Source: Alphaproteobacteria bacterium (lineage in GTDB: Bacteria; Pseudomonadota; Alphaproteobacteria; Rhodospirillales; Rhodospirillaceae). From it: 64,000 nt of DNA. Positions 7,263-14,895 of this stretch are shown in pieces. The stretch's first letter is position 1, and every line of letters starts with the position of its first letter. Location of the stretch: NCBI GenBank assembly GCA_003246625.1, contig QJZR01000012.1:372001-436000 (forward strand), read 5' to 3'. Under the pieces are notes generated by a model. The model made no database searches. It saw only the letters and a list, made by a program, of their open reading frames with translations, and had not been told where the DNA came from. Made by a program: the position numbers and the translations under genes.

Positions 7263-7985
7263 ATGCCGAACATGGGCTTCCGCAAGCACTTCCCCCGCAC
7301 CGGCCCGTTGCGGGCGGGCCGCGCCGCGCGTGCGGGCATCCTGGCCGCCGCGCTTGGGCTGTTGCCGGTGGCGGCGGACGCGGGCGCCCTGCCCGCCCCC
7401 GCCTTCGACCCGCCCGCCGCCGGAAGCAGCGAAACCGCGGTGCTGGCGGGCGGCTGCTTCTGGGGGATACAGGCGGTCTTCCAACACACCAGGGGGGTGA
7501 TCCGCGCCACCTCGGGCTATGCCGGGGGCAGCGCCGCCACCGCCGACTACGAAGCGGTGAGCCGCGGCAAGACCGGCCACGCGGAAGCGGTGGAGGTGGT
7601 CTTCGACCCGGCGGCGATCAGTTACGGGCAATTGCTGCGGGTCTTTTTCTCGGTGGCCCTGGACCCCACCCAGGTCGACCGCCAGGGACCGGACGTCGGG
7701 CCGCAGTACCGCTCGGAAATCTTCGCCGCCGACGACCGGCAGCGCCGCGTCGCCACCGCCTATATCGCCCAATTGGACGCCGCCAAGGCGTTCGCCGCGC
7801 CGATCGCCACCAAGGTTTCGCCGCTGGCCGCCTTCTATCCGGCCGAGGCCTATCACCAGGACTTCGCGGCGCGCAACCCGATGCACCCCTACATCGTCTT
7901 CCACGACAAACCGAAGGTGGAGGCGCTGCACCGCGACTTCCCCGACCGTTTCCTGACGGAGCCGACCCTGCTGGAACGGAAGTAA
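7263..7985 (+). CDS. msrA: Exported peptide-methionine (S)-S-oxide reductase MsrA
   Basis: 240 residues from the ATG at 7263. A signal peptide-like stretch (AAALGLLPVAADAGA, about 28-45) precedes the MsrA domain. The catalytic cysteine is C65 in GGCFWG; the conserved substrate pocket residues appear in SGYAGG, GHAEAVEVVFDP and YHQDF. It reduces the S epimer of methionine sulfoxide and complements MsrB two genes upstream. Third and last gene of the operon, followed immediately by an intergenic repeat whose 22-bp perfect palindrome (7993-8014) could end transcription. Confidence 0.94.
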   Translation: MPNMGFRKHFPRTGPLRAGRAARAGILAAALGLLPVAADAGALPAPAFDPPAAGSSETAVLAGGCFWGIQAVFQHTRGVIRATSGYAGGSAATADYEAVSRGKTGHAEAVEVVFDPAAISYGQLLRVFFSVALDPTQVDRQGPDVGPQYRSEIFAADDRQRRVATAYIAQLDAAKAFAAPIATKVSPLAAFYPAEAYHQDFAARNPMHPYIVFHDKPKVEALHRDFPDRFLTEPTLLERK

Positions 7986-8147
7986 AAACGTTGCGGGGAG
8001 ACCGGTCTCCCCGCGCCCCTCATTCCTTTTGGTCTTTGCGCGAGGCGCGATAAAACCATCACCCGGCGTGATGGTCGATGGCCGCTTACGCGGCGAAAAA
8101 GGGCATGGGGTGCGCGAGGAGCCCCCCCCTCGCAAGGTTTTGGTTTT
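7986..8147. repeat. Mosaic intergenic repeat, copy 1
   Basis: Starts at the msrA stop and fills the gap to the mnmA stop (convergent genes). It contains a 22-bp perfect palindrome at 7993-8014, then the family core at 8033-8100: a TTTGCGCG hairpin, ATAAAACCATC, GGCGTGATGGTCGAT, then GCCGC and GCGGCGAAAA. A GC-rich tail reaches mnmA. Same orientation as the copies at 14 kb, 31.7 kb and 48 kb. Confidence 0.75.
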
Positions 8148-9230
8148 TCAGGATCGGACGATCCAACCGCCGCCGAGCAGGCGGTCGCCGTCATAGAAGA
8201 CGCAGGCCTGTCCCGGCGCGATGGCGGAGAACGGCGCGTCCAGACGCACCTCCGCGCCGCCGCCGCCCAGGTCGGTCAGGGTCGCCGCCACCGCGCGGCT
8301 GGCGGAACGCAGCTTCACGTGGACCCGCGCGCCGTCGAAACCGCCCTCGCCCAGCCAGTTGACCTCGCGCAGGCGGCAGACGGCGCGCTCCAGCGCGGCG
8401 GCGGGGCCGACCACCACGCGCCGCCGGTCCGCGTCCAGTTCGACCACGTAAAGGGGTTCCGGCGCGGCGACGCGCAGGCCGCGCCGCTGGCCGATGGTGA
8501 ATCCGGCGATGCCGTCGTGCCGCCCCAGCACCCGGCCGGAAAGGTCGACGATCTCGCCCGGGCGCATCGCCTCGGCGTCGAGCTCGCGGACCGCCGCGGC
8601 ATAGTCGCCGCCGGGGACGAAGCAGATGTCCTGACTGTCCGCCTTTTCCGCCACCGGCAGGCCGTATCCGGCGGCCAGGCGGCGCGTCTCCCCCTTGTCG
8701 GCGACACCGCCCAGGGGAAACGCCGCCCCCGCCACCTGGGCACGGGTCAGACCGAACAGGAAATAGCTCTGGTCGCGGCGCAAATCGGCGGCTCGGTGCA
8801 GTTCCACCCCCGCCGGTCCGTCCACCCGGCGCACGTAGTGGCCGGTGGCCAGGGCGGCGGCGCCCCATTCCATCGCCGCATCGGCCAGGGCGCCGAATTT
8901 GATGTGGCGGTTGCACACCGCGCAGGGCAAGGGCGTTTCGCCGCCGCGATAGGACGCGGCGAAGGGACGCATCACTTCGTCAAGAAAGGCCCGGCGCAGG
9001 TCGAGAACCCGGTGCGGCAGCCCCAGATGCGCGGCGACTCGCGCGGCGTCCGCCACGGCGCGATCGGCGGCGGCATGGTCGAACAGGCGCATGGTCAGGC
9101 CGACCACGTCGAAGCCCAGGTCGCGCAACAGCGCGGCGGTCGCCGAACTGTCCACCCCGCCCGACATCGCGACGCAGATCCGCGCCCCGGGGGCGAGGTG
9201 CGCGACGGCGGCGCGGAAAGGATCGAGCAT
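8148..9230 (-). CDS. mnmA: tRNA-specific 2-thiouridylase MnmA
   Basis: 360 residues. It thiolates U34 in tRNAs for Glu, Gln and Lys, using ATP and sulfur relayed from a cysteine desulfurase. Seen: the PP-loop AMSGGVDSSATAALL near residue 22, the catalytic cysteine in LPCAVCNRHIKFG (about 103), ATGHYVRR, SQDICFVPGGDY (about 200) and the second cysteine in that segment, and the C-terminal beta-barrel. It is the last gene of a minus-strand group cysE-iscR-ferredoxin-mnmA, with 10 bp to the ferredoxin gene, which suits a sulfur-transfer context. No desulfurase gene is present in the window. Confidence 0.96.
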   Translation of the reverse strand: MLDPFRAAVAHLAPGARICVAMSGGVDSSATAALLRDLGFDVVGLTMRLFDHAAADRAVADAARVAAHLGLPHRVLDLRRAFLDEVMRPFAASYRGGETPLPCAVCNRHIKFGALADAAMEWGAAALATGHYVRRVDGPAGVELHRAADLRRDQSYFLFGLTRAQVAGAAFPLGGVADKGETRRLAAGYGLPVAEKADSQDICFVPGGDYAAAVRELDAEAMRPGEIVDLSGRVLGRHDGIAGFTIGQRRGLRVAAPEPLYVVELDADRRRVVVGPAAALERAVCRLREVNWLGEGGFDGARVHVKLRSASRAVAATLTDLGGGGAEVRLDAPFSAIAPGQACVFYDGDRLLGGGWIVRS

Positions 9231-9240
9231 CGGGTCCGTG

Positions 9241-9561
9241 TCAGGCCTCTTCCTTGGGGGGCAGGGTGACGGTCAGGCCGTCCAGTTCGTCGGACATGCG
9301 GATCTGGCAGCCCAGACGCGAGGTGGCGGTGACGCCGAAGGCCATGTCCAGCATGTCCTCCTCGTTCTCCGACGCCGGGTTCAGTTTGTCGAACCAGTCG
9401 GGATCGACGATCACGTGGCAGGTGGCGCAGGCCAGCGAGCCCTCGCACGCCCCTTCCAGGGCGACGCCATGCAGGTGGGCGACTTCCATCACCGAAAGGC
9501 CGTCCGGGGCCTCGACTTCGCGTCGAGTGCCGTCGCGTTCGATGAATACCAGTTTCGCCAT
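9241..9561 (-). CDS. fdx: [2Fe-2S] ferredoxin, ISC type
   Basis: 106 residues from the ATG at 9561 (MAKLVFIERDG). The cluster ligands are visible as CEGSLACATC followed by a distal Cys in SRLGCQI, the pattern of adrenodoxin/ISC ferredoxins. It supplies electrons to iron-sulfur cluster assembly. An in-frame extension to 9642 is rejected because AAGGAGAC lies just upstream of the 9561 start and the shorter form matches family length. It lies between iscR and mnmA on the same strand, consistent with a cluster-biogenesis operon. Confidence 0.94.
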   Translation of the reverse strand: MAKLVFIERDGTRREVEAPDGLSVMEVAHLHGVALEGACEGSLACATCHVIVDPDWFDKLNPASENEEDMLDMAFGVTATSRLGCQIRMSDELDGLTVTLPPKEEA

Positions 9562-9664
9562 GCCGGAAGTCTCCTTCGAAGATCGTCTGTCCCTGCCCGC
9601 GGCGCCCGCCACGGGGTTTGGCTGCTCATAGCAAATTTTCACGTCGGGGAAAGCAAAAATCCGC

Positions 9665-10126
9665 CTATTGGGCGGCGGCGCCCTGCGTGCCGTGGAACAT
9701 GCCGCTGGTTCCCAGCAGGCGGTGCTCCACCACGTCGTCCAGGGTGACCGAGCTCAGATACAGATAGATTTGGTTGCCCAGCTCCTCCCACAGGTCGTGG
9801 GTCAGGCAGCGTCCCTTGTTGTTGTGGCACCCGGCGGGGGAGCCGGGGGTGCAGCGGGTCGCCTGGATCGGTTCGTCCACCGCGAGGATGATGTCGGAAA
9901 TGCGGATATCCGAGCCCGGACGCGCCAGCATGTAGCCGCCGCCGGGGCCGCGCGCGCTTTTCACCAGGGCGCCCTTGCGCAGTTTGCCGAACAGCTGCTC
10001 CAGATAGGACAGCGAAATTTCCTGGCGGCCTGCGATATCGGCCAGGGCCACCGGCTTGCCCCCCCCTTGGGAGGCAAGATCGGCCATCGCCATCACGGCA
10101 TAGCGGCCTTTCGTACTCAGCCTCAC
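9665..10126 (-). CDS. iscR: Rrf2-family regulator, IscR-like
   Basis: 153 residues beginning with GTG at 10126 (RLSTKGRYAVMAMADLA), preceded by GAGGAG. It has the Rrf2 winged helix-turn-helix and three cysteines, C-x7-C-x6-C, in CTPGSPAGCHNNKGRC at about residues 91-106, the cluster-ligand pattern of IscR. IscR senses Fe-S cluster demand and represses or activates biogenesis genes. It sits between cysE and the ferredoxin gene, so it likely controls this operon and probably isc/suf genes elsewhere. Confidence 0.93.
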   Translation of the reverse strand: MRLSTKGRYAVMAMADLASQGGGKPVALADIAGRQEISLSYLEQLFGKLRKGALVKSARGPGGGYMLARPGSDIRISDIILAVDEPIQATRCTPGSPAGCHNNKGRCLTHDLWEELGNQIYLYLSSVTLDDVVEHRLLGTSGMFHGTQGAAAQ

Positions 10127-10153
10127 CTGACCCGCTCCTCAACCACCGTCGCC

Positions 10154-10930
10154 TTACTCCGCTTTCGGCTTCGCCGTCGCCGGCCCCGCCGTCCCCTTGG
10201 CAACCTTTTTCCCCTTGCCCGTCGGCGTCTTCGCCGCGGCGGCCGGACCAGGCGTCTCCGCCTCGTCCTGGCGACCCTCCAACTCGCGCACCCGCCGACA
10301 CAAGGCCTCGATCTGCCGGTGCACACCCTTCAAATCCTGACCCACGGGGTCGGGATCGCTGCCGATCACGCCATAGGCGCGGAACTGTTCCTCGCAGGTT
10401 TCGGGGCGTTCGCGCCGCGCCATCTTCGCCGGAATGCCGACCATCGTCGCGCCCGCCGGCACGTCCTGCAACACCACCGCGTTGGCCCCGATGCGCGCGC
10501 CCGCGCCGATCAGCAAAGGCCCCAGCACCTGCGCGCCGGAACCGACCACCACTCCATGTTCCAAGGTTGGGTGTCTTTTCCCAACATCAAGGGAGGTGCC
10601 GCCCAACGTCACCCCATGGTACAGGGTAACATCATCGCCGATTTCGGCGGTTTCGCCAATCACCACGCCGGTCCCGTGGTCGATAAAGAACCGGCGCCCG
10701 AGGGTAGCCCCGGGATGGATCTCGATTCCGGTCAGCATCTTGCCGAGATTGGAAAGGAACCGCGCCAGAAACGGCATCCGGTGCGACCATAACCAATGCG
10801 TCAGATGATGAATCATCACCGCGTGCAGGCCGGGATAGCAGAACAGAACCTCCCACGGACCGCGCGCCGCGGGGTCCTTGGCAACGATATTCTCGATGTC
10901 TTCTTTTAGGTTCTTGAAAAAAGGAGCCAT
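10154..10930 (-). CDS. cysE: Serine O-acetyltransferase
   Basis: 258 residues. It makes O-acetylserine from serine and acetyl-CoA, the first committed step of cysteine synthesis. Seen: [19 protein letters not shown], then the left-handed beta-helix with [18 protein letters not shown] (catalytic His) and [13 protein letters not shown], and VVGIPAK-like turns. The last 40 residues are a Lys/Ala/Pro-rich extension beyond the usual family end, with no recognisable domain. Head gene of the minus-strand sulfur group, 27 bp before iscR; cysteine made here feeds the desulfurase that both Fe-S assembly and MnmA need. Confidence 0.95.
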   Translation of the reverse strand: MAPFFKNLKEDIENIVAKDPAARGPWEVLFCYPGLHAVMIHHLTHWLWSHRMPFLARFLSNLGKMLTGIEIHPGATLGRRFFIDHGTGVVIGETAEIGDDVTLYHGVTLGGTSLDVGKRHPTLEHGVVVGSGAQVLGPLLIGAGARIGANAVVLQDVPAGATMVGIPAKMARRERPETCEEQFRAYGVIGSDPDPVGQDLKGVHRQIEALCRRVRELEGRQDEAETPGPAAAAKTPTGKGKKVAKGTAGPATAKPKAE

Positions 10931-11172
10931 AGCTGTGCTACACTTCCGCGCTTCCCGGACCGGCCCGCCGCCGAATGTCCGAGGGGTGAATGTATGCGCG
11001 AAGGCCCTGTTATCTCAAGGCTGATTATCGTATATCCGACAAACGCAATCGAATACCGACCCGCCCTCCCGGTCCCTCGCGGCGCTGACCGGCCGCTTTC
11101 GGGGAGGAGCGCGCCGGAAAACCGGAACCGCGGCAACCATCCGCCGACATCACGAAGCAGGCCCATTTACCC

Positions 11173-11823
11173 ATGCCAGACGTCATCATCAACGGACCCG
11201 AAGGCCGCCTGGAAGGCCGCTACACCCATTCCAAGCAGCCCAACGCGCCGATCGCGCTGGTTCTGCACCCGGACCCGCGCCACGGCGGCACGATGAACAA
11301 CAAGGTCGTCTACAACACCTATCACGCCTTCGCGCGTAACGGTTTCTCGGTGTTGCGCATCAACTTCCGCGGCGTCGGCCGCAGCCAAGGCAGTTTCGAC
11401 AACGGCATCGGCGAACTTTCCGACGCGGCGTCGGCCCTGGACTGGCTGCAGGCGGTGAACCAGAACGCGGCGTCCTGCTGGATCGCCGGGTTCTCGTTCG
11501 GCGCGTGGATCAGCATGCAGCTTCTGATGCGCCGACCGGAGATCGAAGGGTTCGTCTCCGTCGCGCCGCCCGCCAACCTGTTCGACTTCTCGTTCCTGGC
11601 GCCGTGCCCGTCGTCGGGCCTGATCGTGCAAGGCGGCGCCGACGACATCGTGCCGGAAAGCTCGGTGGCCAAGCTGGTCAACAAGCTGTCGGCGCAGAAG
11701 AACATCTCCGTCGACTACCACCTGATCCCGGGGTCCGACCATTTCTTCGGCGAATACCTGACCGACATGACCCTGGCGATTTCCAACTACCTCGCCCGCC
11801 GCATCGAACCGGGCGCGCGCTAA
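11173..11823 (+). CDS. Alpha/beta hydrolase, small serine hydrolase
   Basis: 216 residues. The alpha/beta fold is clear: LVLHPDPRHGGTMNNKVVY (oxyanion region), the nucleophile elbow GFSFGAW at about residue 105, an acid in GGADDIV, and a histidine in GSDHFFGEY. It belongs to the short family often annotated as a KANL3/Tex30-type or dienelactone hydrolase-like protein; the substrate is unknown. It diverges from cysE across about 240 bp and converges on anmK, 7 bp away. Function beyond ester or amide hydrolysis cannot be assigned. Confidence 0.85.
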   Translation: MPDVIINGPEGRLEGRYTHSKQPNAPIALVLHPDPRHGGTMNNKVVYNTYHAFARNGFSVLRINFRGVGRSQGSFDNGIGELSDAASALDWLQAVNQNAASCWIAGFSFGAWISMQLLMRRPEIEGFVSVAPPANLFDFSFLAPCPSSGLIVQGGADDIVPESSVAKLVNKLSAQKNISVDYHLIPGSDHFFGEYLTDMTLAISNYLARRIEPGAR

Positions 11824-11830
11824 GCCGCCT

Positions 11831-12922
11831 TCATGGACGATCGACCCGCCCCCCCGGCAACGGCCGGGGGGCGCCGGTGGTCGCCGGATAGCTGATCGGC
11901 AGCCCCCGCTCCGCCCGCACCGCCAGAAAGGCGAAGGCTTGCGCCTCCAGCGCGTCGCCGTCCCAGCCCGCGTCCTCGGCGGCAAGGACCGGCACCGCCA
12001 ACGCCGCGCGCAGCCCCGCCATCAGCACCGGATTGCGCCGCCCGCCGCCGCACACCAGCCAACGGGACGGCACCCACGGCAGCCGGGGTACCGCCGCGGC
12101 CACCGCGCGCACGGTAAAGGCGGCCAGGGTCGCCGCGCCGTCCTCGGCCGACATCTCCCCCTTGCGCAACGCCGCAAAGGCGTTCCGGTCCAGCGACTTC
12201 GGCGGCGGCGCGGCGAAGAACGGCGCGGCCAGGGCCCGCGCCAGCCAGGCTTCGTCCGGCTGCCCCCGCGCCGCCAGCGCGCCGTCGCGGTCGCAGGGTT
12301 CGCCGGTGTGCGCCGCCGCCCAATCGTCGAGCAAGGCGTTGCCGGGGCCGGTGTCGCAGGCGACCATGGTGCCGTCCGGCGCGATCGCGGTCAGGTTGGC
12401 GACGCCGCCGATATTGAGGACCGCGACGCATCCCGCCGGACGCCCCGTCCAGCCTTCGACCAGGGCGCGGTGATAGACCGGCACCAGGGGCGCCCCCTGC
12501 CCGCCCGCCGCGACGTCGGCGGAACGGAAGTCCGAGGCGACGGCGATGCCGGTCAGGCGCGCCAGACGCGCGCCGTCGCCGATCTGCACGGTGAGGCGTC
12601 GTTCCGGCGCATGCAGGACGGTCTGGCCGTGGAAGCCGATCAACGCGGGACGCCGCCAGTTTTCCGGCGCTTCGGCCAGCAGGGCGGCCACCGCCGCCGC
12701 GTGCAGGACTGCGATTTCCTCCGCCGCCGCGGCCACCGCCGGATCGGACCGGTCGTCCCGGCCGAAAACCGCGCGGATGCGCGCCCGCGTCGCCGCCGCG
12801 TAGGGAAAGGTGCGGCACGGACCGCAGGCGAGAACCCGTTCGCCGTCGGTTTCGACCAGCGCGGCGTCGATCCCGTCGAGCGAGGTGCCGCTCATCAGGC
12901 CGAGCGCGATCACGGGCTGCAT
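11831..12922 (-). CDS. anmK: Anhydro-N-acetylmuramic acid kinase
   Basis: 363 residues from the ATG at 12922 (MQPVIALGLMSGTSLDG). It phosphorylates and opens anhydroMurNAc released in cell-wall turnover, giving MurNAc-6-P. Seen: the MSGTSLDGID ATP-binding start, FHGQTVLHAPE, DFRSADVAAGGQGAPLVPVYH and LNIGGVANLT, CDTGPGNALLDDW, and VCGGGRRNPVLM near the end. The in-frame start at 12973 would add 17 residues with no family support. It is divergent from tyrS with about 77 bp between them, a pairing often seen in alphaproteobacteria. Confidence 0.96.
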   Translation of the reverse strand: MQPVIALGLMSGTSLDGIDAALVETDGERVLACGPCRTFPYAAATRARIRAVFGRDDRSDPAVAAAAEEIAVLHAAAVAALLAEAPENWRRPALIGFHGQTVLHAPERRLTVQIGDGARLARLTGIAVASDFRSADVAAGGQGAPLVPVYHRALVEGWTGRPAGCVAVLNIGGVANLTAIAPDGTMVACDTGPGNALLDDWAAAHTGEPCDRDGALAARGQPDEAWLARALAAPFFAAPPPKSLDRNAFAALRKGEMSAEDGAATLAAFTVRAVAAAVPRLPWVPSRWLVCGGGRRNPVLMAGLRAALAVPVLAAEDAGWDGDALEAQAFAFLAVRAERGLPISYPATTGAPRPLPGGRVDRP

Positions 12923-12999
12923 CAAAGACTGGCTCCCTGCGGGCGGTTCCGCTAAAAGGGTACGTTTTTCCAAATCAGAGCTAACACAAGTCGAGCATC

Positions 13000-14253
13000 A
13001 TGAGCACCCTCAAATCGGACTTCCTGAAAACCATCTCGGACCGCGGCTTCATCCACCAGTGTACCGACCTCGAGGGCCTGGACGCGGTCTATTCGGCGGG
13101 AACTCCGGTACCGGCGTATATCGGCTTCGACTGCACGGCGGACAGCCTGCACGTCGGTTCGATGGTGCCGATCATGCTGCTGCGCCGCTTGCAGCGCTCC
13201 GGTCACAAGCCGATCGTCCTGATGGGCGGCGGCACCACCAAGATCGGCGACCCCTCGGGCAAGGACACCGCGCGCCAATTGCTTTCCGAGGCGGACATCG
13301 CCCGCAACATGGCGGGGATCAAGACCGTCTTCGAAAAGTTCCTCACCTTCGGCGACGGCCCCACCGACGCGGTGATGGTCAACAACGCCGACTGGCTGGA
13401 CGAACTGGCCTACATCGACTTCCTGCGCGACTACGGCCGCCACTTCTCGGTCAACCGCATGCTCACCTTCGAATCGGTGAAGCTGCGCCTGGAACGCGAG
13501 CAACCGCTCTCCTTCCTGGAATTCAACTACATGATTCTCCAGGCCTACGACTTCCTGGAAATCAACCGGAAGCACAAATGCCGCCTGCAGATGGGCGGCT
13601 CGGACCAGTGGGGCAACATCGTCAACGGCGTCGAACTGGCCCGCCGCGTCGATGGCGCCGAGCTGTTCGGCCTGACCGTGCCTTTGATCACCACCGCCTC
13701 GGGCGCGAAGATGGGCAAGACCGCGCAGGGCGCGGTGTGGCTGAACGACGACCGCCTGCCCGCCTACGACTATTGGCAATTCTGGCGCAATACCGAGGAC
13801 GCCGACGTCGGCCGCTTCCTCAAGCTGTTCACCGACCTGCCGATGGACGAAATCCGCCGCCTGGAATCCCTGCAAGGGGCCGAGATCAACGACGCGAAGA
13901 AGATCCTGGCGAACGAAGCGACCCGTCTCTGCCGCGGCGAGGCGGCGGCGAAGGAAGCCGAGGAAACCGCCCGAAAGACCTTCGAACAGGGGCAGACCGG
14001 CGACGCCCTGCCCAGCGTCGAGGTCGGCGCCGACGCCCTATCCCAGGGCTACGCGGTGATCGACGCGATGGTCGCCACCGGCCTGGCCGCCTCGAAGGGC
14101 GAGGCCCGCCGCCTGATCAAGCAGGGCGGCGTGAAGGTTAACGACGCGGCCCTGGCCGACACCGAGGCCAAGTTCGCCGCCGAACAGGTGGCCGACGGCC
14201 AGATCAAGATCAGCGCGGGCAAGAAGCGCCACGCCCTGGTCAAGGTGAAGTAA
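13000..14253 (+). CDS. tyrS: Tyrosyl-tRNA synthetase
   Basis: 417 residues, the typical bacterial length. It attaches tyrosine to tRNA-Tyr. Class I signatures: a HIGH-equivalent in [10 protein letters not shown] (about residue 50) and a KMSKS-equivalent in [10 protein letters not shown] (about 235). Tyrosine-site residues are in GFDCTAD and [12 protein letters not shown]. The C-terminal S4-type RNA-binding domain covers about 350-417 ([21 protein letters not shown]). An intergenic repeat begins directly after the stop. Confidence 0.97.
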   Translation: MSTLKSDFLKTISDRGFIHQCTDLEGLDAVYSAGTPVPAYIGFDCTADSLHVGSMVPIMLLRRLQRSGHKPIVLMGGGTTKIGDPSGKDTARQLLSEADIARNMAGIKTVFEKFLTFGDGPTDAVMVNNADWLDELAYIDFLRDYGRHFSVNRMLTFESVKLRLEREQPLSFLEFNYMILQAYDFLEINRKHKCRLQMGGSDQWGNIVNGVELARRVDGAELFGLTVPLITTASGAKMGKTAQGAVWLNDDRLPAYDYWQFWRNTEDADVGRFLKLFTDLPMDEIRRLESLQGAEINDAKKILANEATRLCRGEAAAKEAEETARKTFEQGQTGDALPSVEVGADALSQGYAVIDAMVATGLAASKGEARRLIKQGGVKVNDAALADTEAKFAAEQVADGQIKISAGKKRHALVKVK

Positions 14254-14427
14254 AAAAATCGCGGAGGGACTCGGCCCCTCCGCACCTCCCATATTTTCAG
14301 TTTTTGCGCGAAGCGCGATAGAACCATCGCGCGGCGTGACGGGTGATCGCCGCACTGCGGCGAAAACCAGTTATGGGATCAAGGGGGTCGCGCCCCCTTG
14401 CGGGTCCGGGCAGGGCCCGGCCTGGTT
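14254..14427. repeat. Mosaic intergenic repeat, copy 2
   Basis: Fills the gap between the convergent tyrS and bcp stops. Modules in order: a GGAGGG-type hairpin beside the tyrS stop, the core at 14300-14366 (TTTTTGCGCG, GCGCGATAGAACCATCGCGC, then GCGGCGAAAA), a hairpin with CAAGGGGG and CCCCCTTG arms, and the tail GGGTCCGGGC...GCCCGGCCTGGTT. Almost module-for-module the same as the copy at 31.7 kb. Confidence 0.8.
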
Positions 14428-14895
14428 CTACCCTTTCAGCGCCTTCACTTCCGCCAGCACCTCCTCGATGTGGCCGTCGACGTTGACCTTGCGCCAGGAT
14501 TTGCGCACCGTCCCCTCGGCGTCGATCAGGAAGGTGGAGCGTTCGATGCCCATGAAGCTTTTGCCGTACATCGAGCGCAGCTTCCACACGCCGAACGCCT
14601 CGCACAGGCTGCCGTCGGTGTCGGAGAGCAACGGGAAATTGAGCGAGAACTTCTTCTTGAAGGCATCGTGCGAGGCGCCGTCGTCGCGCGACACGCCGAG
14701 GACGACGCAATCGAGTTGCGAGAAATCGGGCAGGTTGTCGCGGAACGAACAGGATTCCTTGGTGCAGCCGGGGGTGTCGTCCTTCGGATAGAAATAGAGG
14801 ACGACGATCTTGCCGCGCAGCGCGGCGAAGGACACCGAACCGCCGCCATCGGCGGGAAGCGTCACGTCCGGAAGTTTGTCGCCGACGTCGATCAT
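14428..14895 (-). CDS. bcp: Thiol peroxidase Bcp (PrxQ family)
   Basis: 155 residues. It reduces hydroperoxides using thioredoxin as electron donor. Seen: YFYPKDDTPGCTKESCSFRD at about 36-55 with the peroxidatic Cys and the resolving Cys five residues later, and SRDDGASHDAFKKKF. The ATG at 14895 overlaps the TGA of glnE by four bases, so translation is coupled to glnE. Confidence 0.96.
   Translation of the reverse strand: MIDVGDKLPDVTLPADGGGSVSFAALRGKIVVLYFYPKDDTPGCTKESCSFRDNLPDFSQLDCVVLGVSRDDGASHDAFKKKFSLNFPLLSDTDGSLCEAFGVWKLRSMYGKSFMGIERSTFLIDAEGTVRKSWRKVNVDGHIEEVLAEVKALKG

Noticed and set aside
7986..8147. CRISPR-like array
   Set aside because: Repeats are spread over 44 kb, single per locus and in both orientations; no spacers and no cas genes.
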